NCBI RefSeq assembly: GCF_000227135.1
Contig: NC_018254.1
Location: forward strand, 349,750 to 413,749
From: Leishmania donovani
Lineage: Eukaryota > Euglenozoa > Kinetoplastea > Trypanosomatida > Trypanosomatidae
Length of the DNA: 64,000 nucleotides
Direction of reading: 5' to 3'
The first letter of the stretch is position 1, and each line of letters starts with the position of its first letter. The notes under the pieces are model-generated. The model worked only from the letters and a program-made list of their open reading frames with translations, made no database searches and was not told the origin of the DNA. The translations under genes and the position numbers were made by a program. Positions 38,879 to 48,939 of the stretch are shown here, one piece after another.

Positions 38879-41872
38879 CTACCACAGTAGTTCATCCGCA
38901 GCGCCCACAAGCTCGTCTACGTCCACCGCGGCCTCCTTGCCGTCCTCATCGTCGCTACCCTCGCCCCCCCAGCCTTGGTACGGGTCAATCAGCCCCATAT
39001 CTGCCACTGTGGTGCGCACTGCGGGGACAAAGCTGTGACTGGCGGCATCGTCGCCCACCGCGTAAAAGTTCGCAGCCACCTGCCTCGCGCGCATCTCGTT
39101 GTAGACGGCGCGCATCTGATCAGACGTGGCAAAGTATGCCGGCAACTCCATCGTCGACTCCGACGACTCCACGTCGCTCGACTGCGAGTCGCCAATGGCA
39201 GCCGCTGTGTTTTCGACCTCCTGCACCCACCGCTGCAGGGACATGTCCGTGATGCGGAGAAATGTGCGGTAGCTCATCGACACCGGGTAGGCCGCTGCCG
39301 CCTTGACTGATTGCACTGGATCTGCCACGCGATACTCCTGCAGCAGGGCTTCTGCCCCGCGTCGCAGCACTGGATGCACGCGCAGGTGCGCATCGAAAGA
39401 AAACTGCTGTAGAACCGACGATAGGGATGACGTGAGCACCAGTATGCGGTGGTTGCGATCTGCCGAGACACGGCTTTCAGCGTTCATAGCCACGTTACCT
39501 CCTGCCTCATCAGCGACCGCCAACGGTGAGTTTGCGACCAAGGCACGGCTTACGCCCCCCGAGCGGTGCATGTACTCGTACAGCAAGCTGCGCAGCGTGT
39601 TCCCGGCGTAGCCACCGGTACCCATGACGCCGACGAGAACATCGTAGTCGTCGAGGACCACGATCCCACTTTCTGTGTGCGAGGCGTCGTTGAGAGCGTC
39701 CCGCAGCTTTCCCAGTTGCTCCTCGTGATCGGGCAGCTGCGCCACGCGACGGCAGGAGAGGTAGCGCACCGTTGTGAAGTCGTAGACGCGGGTGAGGGCT
39801 CGGGCCACGGTGGATTTACCGGTGCCTGGGGCTCCGGTGATGACGAGCATTCCTGTCACGGTGCGGTTGCTCTTCATCACGCGCTCAATCACCGCAGTCG
39901 CCCTCTTGATGTTATTGCTCACGGTGCCATCGTGGTCGACAATCTCGGCACTGGCCCTGTCGCCGTCAGCGGAGAGCTGCGACAGCACAGATGTCTCATC
40001 TTTGGCACTGCGGATGTCCTTGAAGGCGTGCTCAAAGTCCTCCCGCGTTACTTTGAACAGCGAAGGCGACGAGGCGGATGAGCTCATGCTGCCACTCCCC
40101 CCTGTGCCCTCCAGATCAAGCCCGCCAACGTCGCCTGCGCGGTGGCCAATCATCTCCGCGTCCGCCAAGCCAGAAGAACCCTCGTTGGCCTCCTTGCTCT
40201 GCGGGCCGCCCTGGAAGAGCCCATCCCTGCGATACCGCAGCAACGCGTAGCTCAGGGCAGAGCGCACCGTGCCGGCAATGTCAGACCCGGAAAAACCGCC
40301 GCTTTCCAGTGCCAGATCTCGCAGAACCACGTCGGGTGCCAGGAAATTCTGCTCCCGCAGACGCGCTGTGTGAATGAAAAAGATGTCCTCGCGGCCAGGG
40401 ACGTCCGGCGCGGGGATCTCGATGAGCACCTCAAAACGGCCAGGACGGAGCAGCGCCGAGTCGATCGCCTGCAGCCGATTCGTCAAGCCGACAACCAGCA
40501 GGTCGTTCCGGCTCTTCACGCCGTCCATGAGAGACAGCAGTGTGTTCGTCACACCGTCGTACACTGCCTTGGCAGAGCTCTCATCGCTAGAGTGGCCGCG
40601 GCGGCGGAAGAGCGCCTCGAACTCGTCAATCACGAGCACCAGCAGCGCACCCTTCTTCGTTGCGTCACTCCTCTTGTACGCCGAACGGTCAAACCTCTCG
40701 TTCTCCTGCTGCGCTGTCTCCTCCTTGGATGTCGTGCCGATGTCGTATCCCTCGAACACGTCCCGCAAGTTCTTTTCCGACTCGCCGACAAACTTCGACA
40801 AGATGTCCGCCGCGTTCACGACGGAGAGGCGCGTGTTAGGGCCCAGCAAGCGGAACAAGTTGCGCGCAATGAGGGTTTTGCCGTTCCCGGGCGGTCCGTA
40901 GAGAATGACACCGCGCACGTGCTGCAGATGCAACGCTTCGGCGAGCGGTGCCAAAGACGGAAGCCGAGAGAGAAAGACGCGGCGGAACAGTGTGCGGAGC
41001 TCACGCTTGAGGCCGCCGATACCGAGCTCCGCCCACATCTCATCGCCATTCGCTGCGCCGTCGCCATCGTACGGCTCGTCCACGCGCTTGGCGCGGTCCT
41101 GAGATGCGGGCAACGGCGCGTACAGACGCTCCAGTGGGTGCTGACGCACCTCCTCCCATGACACCTTCTCTGCGTGCCCCCGCGGCGTCTCGGCGGCCGT
41201 CTCGTCTTTGGCGCTTGTCGTGTTGCTCACCCGCAACTCCACCGCACGGCGCAGTACGGTAACGGTGCGGTAAGCTTCCTCGCCGCTGCGTCGCTCCTCA
41301 AGACGTACGTCGAACCACATCGGCTGGCTCACCAGCCGCAACAGCTGCGGTGTCATGCTCTCCACGCCAGCGAGGCTGAGAAGCGGGTTTTCCAGCTCGC
41401 ACGAGATCAGCTGTGTAGGGAACACCAGCGAAGCCGTGGGTCGGCTGCAGGTCAGGACAATCTTCTCTAGCAGGCGTGTGTCGGCTTCGCTCTGCTCCTG
41501 ACCAAGCAGCGGTGGACGGCGATGCTCCTGCAGCAGCACCCGGTGCAGTACCGCCTGCGAGTCACCGTTGTCCGTGTCTCGAACCTCTGACGGAAGGTGC
41601 ACACCCTGCAAGGAGAGCGTGACACTCGCGATTGGGGCCAGTGCAGTCGGCGACGATACGGACGCGCCGGCGCGTGCCGCAAAGCAACCGGTCGTCTCCC
41701 GTGCCTCAGCCGCACCGTCGCGGCAGCCGCGCACGTACAAGATTTCTGGCGCAGCATCTTCTGCCTGCGCTCTAGCAAGGACGTCCACGCATGGCAGGAT
41801 ACACACAGAGAGCACCAAGATAGTAAACGAGAGCTTGGCACACTGGCACAGACGATACAGCGAGTGGAACAT
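38879..41872 (-). CDS. NSF-like double AAA ATPase with N-terminal signal sequence (997 aa)
   Basis: The D1 module carries LGIGGLKRELRTLFRRVF (the NSF IGGLD-x-E-x-x-x-IFRRAF pattern), Walker A GPPGNGKT near residue 324, VGESEKNLRDVFEG, Walker B LLVLVIDEFEALF near 412 and TNRLQAIDSALLRPGRFEV. The D2 module is divergent but NSF-like: Walker A GAPGTGKST near 679 and IVVLDDYDVLVGVMGTG near 737. NSF disassembles SNARE complexes from the cytosol. Here the N-terminus instead shows Arg7 and Lys13, a hydrophobic core about 16-29 and an ARAQA cleavage-like site about 33-37, followed by a unique 200-residue region. The ATG at 41870-41872 was chosen because the 71 upstream codons cross a GT repeat. If the signal is real, the ATPase would act inside the secretory pathway or be anchored there; if not, it is a second, divergent NSF. 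Confidence 0.93.
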   Translation of the reverse strand: MFHSLYRLCQCAKLSFTILVLSVCILPCVDVLARAQAEDAAPEILYVRGCRDGAAEARETTGCFAARAGASVSSPTALAPIASVTLSLQGVHLPSEVRDTDNGDSQAVLHRVLLQEHRRPPLLGQEQSEADTRLLEKIVLTCSRPTASLVFPTQLISCELENPLLSLAGVESMTPQLLRLVSQPMWFDVRLEERRSGEEAYRTVTVLRRAVELRVSNTTSAKDETAAETPRGHAEKVSWEEVRQHPLERLYAPLPASQDRAKRVDEPYDGDGAANGDEMWAELGIGGLKRELRTLFRRVFLSRLPSLAPLAEALHLQHVRGVILYGPPGNGKTLIARNLFRLLGPNTRLSVVNAADILSKFVGESEKNLRDVFEGYDIGTTSKEETAQQENERFDRSAYKRSDATKKGALLVLVIDEFEALFRRRGHSSDESSAKAVYDGVTNTLLSLMDGVKSRNDLLVVGLTNRLQAIDSALLRPGRFEVLIEIPAPDVPGREDIFFIHTARLREQNFLAPDVVLRDLALESGGFSGSDIAGTVRSALSYALLRYRRDGLFQGGPQSKEANEGSSGLADAEMIGHRAGDVGGLDLEGTGGSGSMSSSASSPSLFKVTREDFEHAFKDIRSAKDETSVLSQLSADGDRASAEIVDHDGTVSNNIKRATAVIERVMKSNRTVTGMLVITGAPGTGKSTVARALTRVYDFTTVRYLSCRRVAQLPDHEEQLGKLRDALNDASHTESGIVVLDDYDVLVGVMGTGGYAGNTLRSLLYEYMHRSGGVSRALVANSPLAVADEAGGNVAMNAESRVSADRNHRILVLTSSLSSVLQQFSFDAHLRVHPVLRRGAEALLQEYRVADPVQSVKAAAAYPVSMSYRTFLRITDMSLQRWVQEVENTAAAIGDSQSSDVESSESTMELPAYFATSDQMRAVYNEMRARQVAANFYAVGDDAASHSFVPAVRTTVADMGLIDPYQGWGGEGSDDEDGKEAAVDVDELVGAADELLW

Positions 41873-42019
41873 GGTTTGATAAAGGAGAACGCACCGCAAG
41901 AAGAGGCAGCACCAACAAGAAGAGGAGGGCAGTTCAACCACAACCGGCACGGCGCACCAAAACCCTTCAAGTGCAACCTGCTTGCGCCCAGGTAGAAAGA
42001 GCACCCTGTATGTATACGG

Positions 42020-42050
<31 letters not shown>

Positions 42051-44184
42051 ATCAAGGAAGAGAGCAACGACAACAGAAAACACAAAGAGGATGAGAAGAT
42101 TGGAAAAGAGGAAAGGAGAAGGAAAGGAAGAGAGAGACGTACTCAGTGAGTCGTAGGATGCCGCGTGCGTGTATGCGTGTGTGTGCGTTTCACTGGGTGA
42201 GAAGGGGGAGGGGGGTAGAAACAGAACGCACACACACACACAGATAGAAAAAACGCACAGGGTGGCGTGTACTGGGTTCCCACCAACAAGACGATGCCGA
42301 CCGCACACACAAAAAAAAAAGCCACAACACAGGTGACTCGAAGAGCACGTCCAGGGGGGCGACGAACAACACAAAGAAGCAAACTCCGATGGGGAAGAGC
42401 AAGTCTGCTGAGATCGCTTTCAGACGGAAATGGACTCGTATGTATTAGCGGTGGAGATGAGGGTTTGGGGGAAGCCACCAGCAGCGAGGGCACGGGGCTG
42501 GGTGGATGTGCTATCACCTCTCCTCCTTCGAATCCGTTCTCCTGTGGCTGCTGTGATTGAGAGCTGTGTGTGTGTGTGTGTGTGTGCGTGAAAACGCCGC
42601 TGCGATTTCCCGTTGGCGCCGCCCTCACTCCTTTTCCACGGCGTCCTTCAGCGAAGAGGGCGCGCGCCAGCAAGACGCACACGGAAAGCGCAAGAGCGAG
42701 CGAGAAACAAACCCCTCGCAGACCCCCACACGCATCACGGGCAATCGGGAACGTGGCGCGGCACAAGCAACGCGTAAAACAGCAACGCAGAGGGGATAGA
42801 ATCGCGCATATGAGTGCGTGTGCGTGAAGCGTGGATACGGGGTCGCCATCCAGTCGATGGGGTAACGGACGTAGAAGGGAGCAGGGTAGCGAAAGAGAAC
42901 GTGAAAGAGCGTATGGGAGGGGAGGAAAGGCATGAACGCAGAAGGAGGTGCAGGGGTGGGGAGCGAAGAGGAAGGGAGAAGGCAAGGGGCAAAGCCCCTG
43001 GATATTCGGGTGCGACATCCGCTCCAGCTCCTTATCCAGTACGTGCCTTCTCGGGGGAGGGGCGAACTCAACCCACGTGAAAGCCCGAGTAGGCGTTGAA
43101 TGCCATGGTAAAGCGGGTAGCGTCGTGCCGCTGTGTTTCGTGGGTATGCCCTGCCATACACGCCAGTCCCAGCCATGCAGCACGCCTCACCCTTCCAAGT
43201 CACGATGGGCAATCATGCTCTTCTTTGCTTGCCTTCGTTGGTTGAGTCGAGACCGGATTCGCAAGAAGAGAAAGTCATACAACGGTGTACACGCAAACAC
43301 GTACACATACATGCGGTAACAGACATATGATGATAATACATTCGAGACGAGGCACATCACGTGATGGAAGAAGGAGAAGGGAAGGAGAGAAAGAAGGGCA
43401 GGTGAGGGAGAAGTGCACATACGTCTGTCACGTGTACAAGGGACGTGTATGCATGTGTCTGTGCATGCGTTTGTGTGTATGTATCTCGAGGTAGATGGAA
43501 GGGGGGAGTCGGTCACACATGCACGGTGAAACACATGAGAACAACAAAGGAAAAGGAATCGTCTGAGGTACAAAGAAAGATAGAGATACAGTAAGCTCTG
43601 CGTACACGTGCCCATGCATCCCAAGCGCGCGCCTTCTCTGTTTCCGCGTGTGTAAGTCGGTTTGCTGGGTTTAGTGAGCGTCGGTGGCGTTCGTGGCGTG
43701 CGTGTGTGTGCGCGCGCGTGTTTCAATGTCTTTGGAAAGGTAAGGAAGGGAAAACGCAAGAAAAACGAAAACAGAAAGAGAGCGAGAGATCTAGGCATTC
43801 GCGAGAATCTTTCATATGTAACACTGGTATACTCGAGTTGTCAGTTGGTGTGGTGTGGTGTGGGAGGGGGGAAGGAGCCGCGATGCCCGCGTGTCTGTTT
43901 GTGTTCCTCGTCGTATCCTTTGCGCTTTTCCCTGCGACTGAGGTCGAAGAGGGAGCACGAGAAGGAAGGGGTGAAGGAAGGCACAGGTACCCACTGTGCA
44001 CACATGCCGCTGCGCATGTGTCGACGCGCGTTGGGTGGATGGGTGCTCATCATGCACGCATACCCCGCCCCCTCACCGCACCATCAGACAGGAAGAAGGG
44101 GGAGGGGATGTCAAGGAAACCAAAAGAGACCGAAGCACGCGCAGCCCACCCGTTTGTCGTCCCCTTGATGTTGCCCTGCCACCC
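41873..44184. other. 2.3-kb intergenic region
   Basis: Holds two GT tracts (42021-42048, 42565-42586), long plus-strand purine runs (42053-42140, 43355-43400), and otherwise mixed untranslated sequence. A 346-codon open frame here lacks an ATG start and is pyrimidine-driven, so it is not called. Confidence 0.75.
42006..42140 (-). promoter_or_regulatory. Candidate polypyrimidine tract and acceptor of NSF-like mRNA
   Basis: Plus-strand purines run for about 75 bases (42066-42140), a long C/T tract on the transcribed strand, followed by the dinucleotide repeat and the first AG at 42007-42006. The resulting 5' UTR would be about 135 bases, supporting the ATG at 41872. Confidence 0.4.
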
Positions 44185-47100
44185 CTACTTGCGGTTCAGC
44201 TCTTCGATTCGCCTATAGAGGGTAGCGGCCAGCTTCGGATCCTGCAGCGTCTCCACGGCGAAGCGCGCGTAGCCCTCAAGCGACGCCTTGTCGTTGGGGT
44301 CCATCCTCAGCACGTGCTCGAACATTTCCTTGGTCGCATCGACCAGCGAGCGCAGTCGGCCAGAGAAGGACTGTGTGTTGGCGCCCTGCAGTGCCACGGC
44401 GCTACCGCGGCGCAGCTCTTCCTTCTTCAATCGCATGCATTCCCCGTGCAAGACACCGAGAATGTGTCGCACCACCTCAATGTTGCCCGGCTGCAGCCTG
44501 TGCGCTCGTTGCAGCATTGCCATGGCATCCTCGAAGCGGTGTTGGCCGTTCGCGTAGAAGGTGCCGAGCTGGTGACACGCTGTGAAGCTGTTCGGGTTGA
44601 TGGCGACTGCCTCCTTGAAGAGCTGCTCCACCCGATCGAACACGCGCCGGCGCACCTCATCGTTCGTATAGACCGTCTTGCTATCGGTGCAGGCCCACAT
44701 AAACTGGCCGTACTGTAGCACCACGTCCTCCGACGACGGGGCCAGCTCCAGCGCCGCCTTGAAGTGCTGCTCCGTCTTGAAGGGGGTGGGCATGACGCCA
44801 GCCATGTAGTTGGCGAACGCCGCGTGCGCCTGCGCCGCGTTCGGGTACCGCTCGAGAAAGTGTGCGTACAGGGCTTCGCCGCACCCCACCTGCCGGTCGT
44901 CAAAGGAGCGGCACAGATAATGGGCGTAGCACATGGTGCAGTTCAAATCGCCTGAGGAGGCCGCGTACGCCTTCGCGATGTACTTCCGCGCCAGGGTGTG
45001 GCAGCCAGAGTGCATGCACAGGGTGGCGTAGTTCACGAGGATGGTGGCATGCTGCGGGAAGCGCAGCAGCGCGCGGCGGTACATGCGGTTCAGCAGCTGC
45101 GGCTCCTGAAAGCGGGTCTGCACGACATAGGTAGCGAAGCACACAGCGTCCTCACTCGTGGCGGTGGCAACGCCGTCCAGCAGCAGCGGAGCGAGATTCC
45201 CGAGGGACATGACCACGTTGGTGTTGTTCGCGTTGGTCAGCTGACTCTGCACCCCAGCTGCGAACGCCGCCGCGACGCGCTCAGGCGCTACGCCGAGGCC
45301 CTTCAGCAGGTGCTCCATTACCTCCATTCGCTGCCCGTGCGACATCGTATCCCAGGCGCTACCCGTTCCGAGCCGCGCCAGTCGCATGTGCATTTCCGTC
45401 GCCGCCGACGGGTTCGCGCGCATGACGCGCTTCATGTACACAGATCCCTTGGCGTAGTCGCCGGACTGCACAAAGACGTCCGCCACCACCTCCGCCACCT
45501 CCAGGTACGTAGGGCACACTGCTGCAGCGCGCTCGTAAAGGGTGGCTGCCAGCTCCGGGTCCGTCGCAGATTTGAGAGTGGCGTAGTTCACGAGCAAGAT
45601 GCCCATCTCTCGCTGGTGCCTCTCCGTTAGGATCGGCATGGAAGCGATGATGTGGTCGACGTGCTGCAGGGCAACGGCGTACAGCTCCTCCGCATCCTTG
45701 ATAAACCGGTTCTGGTGAAAAAAAAAGGCGCCGCGGCTGAGCACGATGAGGCTGTTCAGCGTCCTGTCCACGCGCTCCCGCGTCCACAAAGACGGCGATG
45801 TTGAAGAGGGCGCTGATGACTCGTTGCCGCCATCGCTCAGCGCAGCCGCGGCAGCGCTGCTGTCACTGCTGCTGGCTCTGCGACCATCGCGAGTGGTCCG
45901 CTCCTCATCCTCGATGCCGTTGACGACCATGTCGGCCACGACAATGCTAGCGGCCCGTCGGAAGACGCGGCCGATAGTGTCGATGCTCGCCTCGATGTCC
46001 ACACAATCCAGCTGCACGCGGTCAGAGGGATCCAGTGTCTTGAGGCCCATGGCGTATCGCGCGAGCGAGCTGGCATCGTGGTCGCCGCGCACCTGCTGCA
46101 CTGCCTGTAACAGCACAGACCCCATGCGACTGTTCCCCAGCCGATGGCAGCAGGAGGCGAAGCTGTTTGCGACGCTCAGCCGCGTCTCGCTCGCCATCAT
46201 GTCGTCAGGCAGGAAAAAGATGTAGAAGCACAGCGCCAGCGTCTTCTCCATGTCGCCAGCCTGGCGAGCGAGGGAGATGAGCTTCAGGTACGAATCGACG
46301 ACGCCGCCGCCCAACGCGCCTTCGATTTCGATGAGGCGGCTCTGCACCCCAACCGCCTCCGCGTAGGCGCCGACGCGCTCGCAGCACGCGACATAGTTGC
46401 TCAGCACCCAGTGCAGCACGTCCGGTTGAAGAGACACGTCAACGCGCGGCAGTGCAGGAGACGACCCGGCGCGCGCCTGGCCGCTAGTGAAAGCGACACC
46501 GTCCGAAGCACCCGTGCTGCCTGCGGCAGTGGCAGCGACCGTAGCAGTCGAGGCGCGCTGGCGCCGGGCGCGCTTGTTCAGCCGCACCTGTGCGCTCGTC
46601 ACCGACGCGTCCTTCTTGTGGGACCCTTTCACGATGTTGCGGTAGTGCTTCATGGCCCGCTTGTGGTCGCCGACGTAGGTCTGGAGGCAGAAAGCCATGT
46701 GGCCTTCCACCTCCGCGGAGTGAAGAGGAACCATCTCGCCAGCCGTCCCGAGCTGTGCGACAGCGTCGCCGCAGCCGTTGCGCAGCAGCTCAATCGTGCG
46801 ACTATACTCCTCGAGAGCCCGATCCACGAGGGCGACGCTAGCCAGCATGTCCGCGTACTGCCTCCGCACCCATCCGCTGATGAAACCGAGATCGGCACGG
46901 TCGAGCAGCTGCAGACATCCTTCGAGCAGCCCGATCGCCTGGCCCGTCTTGCCTACGGTGTGAAACGCCATGGCAGCGTCGATGAGGCCGCCAGCTGCAC
47001 GATGTGTTGCGTTGCCGGCAGCTATGCGCGCCTCCGCGGCCGTGGCCTCGTTGCTACGGTTGCTACCGCTACTATCACCATGTGCCTCGGCTACCTGCAG

Positions 47101-48894
47101 CAGCGCCTCAGCGTCTTCGAGGAGAATGCTCGAGGCTGCCTCCAGGTAGATCACGGCGGCCTCGCTGTTGTTCACCTTGTAGAGTAAAAGTCGGCCCAGC
47201 TCCAGCATGGCCCCGCCAACGTCCTCGCTTTCCATGTGCTCCGTCACGCCGTCGAGGTAGCTCTCGTAGAGGCTCTGGCTCTCTGCGTACTGGCCAGCGC
47301 GCCGATGTAAACGCGCCATTGCCAGTTGCACCTGCAGCAGCCGTGCGGACGTCGCCGTGGGTCCTTTCGATTGGAGCAGCAGCAGCTGCGCGCGACCTTG
47401 CGAGATGGCGTGGGCGACGCGCACGCTGTCCTCGTAAAATAGCTTCGCATCCTCTGTCACCAGTGTGTGGTTGAACGGCAACGGGCTCGCCAAACCAGGG
47501 GCTACCTGCTCGGGGCACCACATCGGGTTGCGCTCCATCGCGGAAAGCGCCAGCTGATACTGCTCGGAAGCTTTCCAGTATTGCTGATCACTGGCGTACG
47601 CGTTCGCCAGAAGCACGCGCAAGAGAAACAGGTGGCACTCCGGATCACCCACGAGGGACGGCTGCTTGGAAGCGCTTGCCGCCGCTGCCGCTGTGGATGT
47701 GCCGGTCTCGCCACGAGCTTTTCCCTGCGCCGCCGCCGCGGCGCCGTCCTCCTGGCCCTGCGTCAGACGTCGTTGAAGCACGTATGCCTCCTTGGCTACG
47801 TGCACGGCCTCGTGCAGCAGCTGCGTGCTGCGGTATGTCTCGAAGCTGACGAGGCAGAACATCGCGTTGTTCACCAGCACACGCGCATAAAGGGTGAGGA
47901 AGGCGACGTCGTCTTGGTTGTGGCCAAACTGGTCCTCGTAGCGCTGCTGCATAGCGTTCTGAACGGCCGTGCAGTCAGCGAAGGAGTCCTTGCGCAAGGA
48001 CAGCGAAAGCTGCCGCTCCCACCCCCGCAGTGCGGGGTCAAAGGCCGGCTGCGCCCATTCCGCCAGGGAAGACGCCCATGCCTTGACCCGTTCCGCGACG
48101 CGCTCCACAAACGATGTGAGCTGCAGATGCTGCAACAGCTGGGCAGTGGTCAAAGATGCTGCCTCCGTCCGTTCCGCCTTCGCAGCCGCGGCAGACGGTG
48201 TTGCGGCTCTAGCGTTCGCCGCCGCAGTGGCTGCAAACGCCACCTGCCTAAGACCTTTGCCCTCCTTGGCTTTCGTTGGGATTGAAATCGGATTGCCAGC
48301 TGCAGCTGGCGCACACGATGCGTTGTGATCGAGCGACCGAAGCAGCCGCTTCGCCTCTTGCTTCGGCGTCGCACGTCTGCGCGGTGAATCACTTGCACGT
48401 CGGCTACGCATCGGTTTTACGTCAGCATTCTCCGCCACCTTTGCCGCGGCAGGTGAAATGCGGTGCCGCCGACCCACCTGCTTGCGAGGCAGCTGCTCCT
48501 GCGGCGCCGCCGATCCAGACCCGCCCTTTCGCCCGCGCGATGATGCTCCGCCGCCTCTGCCGCTACGGCCTGCTGGCTTTGAGGCTGCAACAGCAGCAGA
48601 CGGGGGCGACGCGGCCGGCATTGCCGCAGCTCCTCCCGGCATCGCGACAGGCAACGAGGCGGCCGCGGCCTTGGCCAGCGATGCCGCCTTGGATGACTGG
48701 GTAGAAAAGAAGGCGCATGAGTGCCATAAACTACTACTGGGCACGCCCATTCCCGAATGGCATTGCATGCCTGTTAGGCGACCTAAAATCGGTCCAGTTG
48801 CCTCAGGCGCGGTTACACCGGTGCCAGCGGTCACTGAAACACCCGTGTGGCGGCTCGCCAGGCGGCTGCCCTGGTGCGTCGAGAGGCGTTTCAT
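44185..48894 (-). CDS. Large tetratricopeptide-repeat protein, unknown function (1569 aa)
   Basis: After a basic, Ser/Thr-rich start and a disordered region to about residue 250 (Ala, Arg, Lys and Ser rich), nearly the whole chain is built of degenerate TPR helices. Good examples are LQVQLAMARLHRRAGQYAES near 515, LYERAAAVCPTYLEVAEVVADV near 1125 and LFKEAVAINPNSFTACHQLG near 1425, the last typical of canonical TPRs. There are low-complexity inserts near 810-850 and 985-1030. No membrane segment or catalytic motif is seen. The N-terminus contains FFSTQSSKAASLAK, which could be a mitochondrial signal but lies 65 residues in, so localisation is open. TPR proteins serve as scaffolds; no partner can be deduced from position. 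Start is the first ATG. Confidence 0.93.
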   Translation of the reverse strand: MKRLSTHQGSRLASRHTGVSVTAGTGVTAPEATGPILGRLTGMQCHSGMGVPSSSLWHSCAFFSTQSSKAASLAKAAAASLPVAMPGGAAAMPAASPPSAAVAASKPAGRSGRGGGASSRGRKGGSGSAAPQEQLPRKQVGRRHRISPAAAKVAENADVKPMRSRRASDSPRRRATPKQEAKRLLRSLDHNASCAPAAAGNPISIPTKAKEGKGLRQVAFAATAAANARAATPSAAAAKAERTEAASLTTAQLLQHLQLTSFVERVAERVKAWASSLAEWAQPAFDPALRGWERQLSLSLRKDSFADCTAVQNAMQQRYEDQFGHNQDDVAFLTLYARVLVNNAMFCLVSFETYRSTQLLHEAVHVAKEAYVLQRRLTQGQEDGAAAAAQGKARGETGTSTAAAAASASKQPSLVGDPECHLFLLRVLLANAYASDQQYWKASEQYQLALSAMERNPMWCPEQVAPGLASPLPFNHTLVTEDAKLFYEDSVRVAHAISQGRAQLLLLQSKGPTATSARLLQVQLAMARLHRRAGQYAESQSLYESYLDGVTEHMESEDVGGAMLELGRLLLYKVNNSEAAVIYLEAASSILLEDAEALLQVAEAHGDSSGSNRSNEATAAEARIAAGNATHRAAGGLIDAAMAFHTVGKTGQAIGLLEGCLQLLDRADLGFISGWVRRQYADMLASVALVDRALEEYSRTIELLRNGCGDAVAQLGTAGEMVPLHSAEVEGHMAFCLQTYVGDHKRAMKHYRNIVKGSHKKDASVTSAQVRLNKRARRQRASTATVAATAAGSTGASDGVAFTSGQARAGSSPALPRVDVSLQPDVLHWVLSNYVACCERVGAYAEAVGVQSRLIEIEGALGGGVVDSYLKLISLARQAGDMEKTLALCFYIFFLPDDMMASETRLSVANSFASCCHRLGNSRMGSVLLQAVQQVRGDHDASSLARYAMGLKTLDPSDRVQLDCVDIEASIDTIGRVFRRAASIVVADMVVNGIEDEERTTRDGRRASSSDSSAAAAALSDGGNESSAPSSTSPSLWTRERVDRTLNSLIVLSRGAFFFHQNRFIKDAEELYAVALQHVDHIIASMPILTERHQREMGILLVNYATLKSATDPELAATLYERAAAVCPTYLEVAEVVADVFVQSGDYAKGSVYMKRVMRANPSAATEMHMRLARLGTGSAWDTMSHGQRMEVMEHLLKGLGVAPERVAAAFAAGVQSQLTNANNTNVVMSLGNLAPLLLDGVATATSEDAVCFATYVVQTRFQEPQLLNRMYRRALLRFPQHATILVNYATLCMHSGCHTLARKYIAKAYAASSGDLNCTMCYAHYLCRSFDDRQVGCGEALYAHFLERYPNAAQAHAAFANYMAGVMPTPFKTEQHFKAALELAPSSEDVVLQYGQFMWACTDSKTVYTNDEVRRRVFDRVEQLFKEAVAINPNSFTACHQLGTFYANGQHRFEDAMAMLQRAHRLQPGNIEVVRHILGVLHGECMRLKKEELRRGSAVALQGANTQSFSGRLRSLVDATKEMFEHVLRMDPNDKASLEGYARFAVETLQDPKLAATLYRRIEELNRK

Positions 48895-48914
48895 TGCTGA
48901 AACTCGTCAGTCGC

Positions 48915-48939
48915 CTCAATGCAACGAAAAAAAGAAAAC
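48915..48939 (-). promoter_or_regulatory. Candidate splice acceptor of the TPR-protein mRNA
   Basis: On the transcribed strand a run AGTTTTCTTTTTTTCGTTGC (48940-48921) is followed within a few bases by AG at 48916-48915, leaving a 5' UTR of about 20 bases. Confidence 0.4.

Noticed and set aside
42143..43183. 346-codon minus-strand open frame upstream of the NSF-like gene
   Set aside because: No ATG at its start; mostly Pro/Ser/Leu/His from pyrimidine-rich and GT-repeat sequence.
46144..47187. 347-codon plus-strand open frame
   Set aside because: Antisense shadow of the TPR protein gene.
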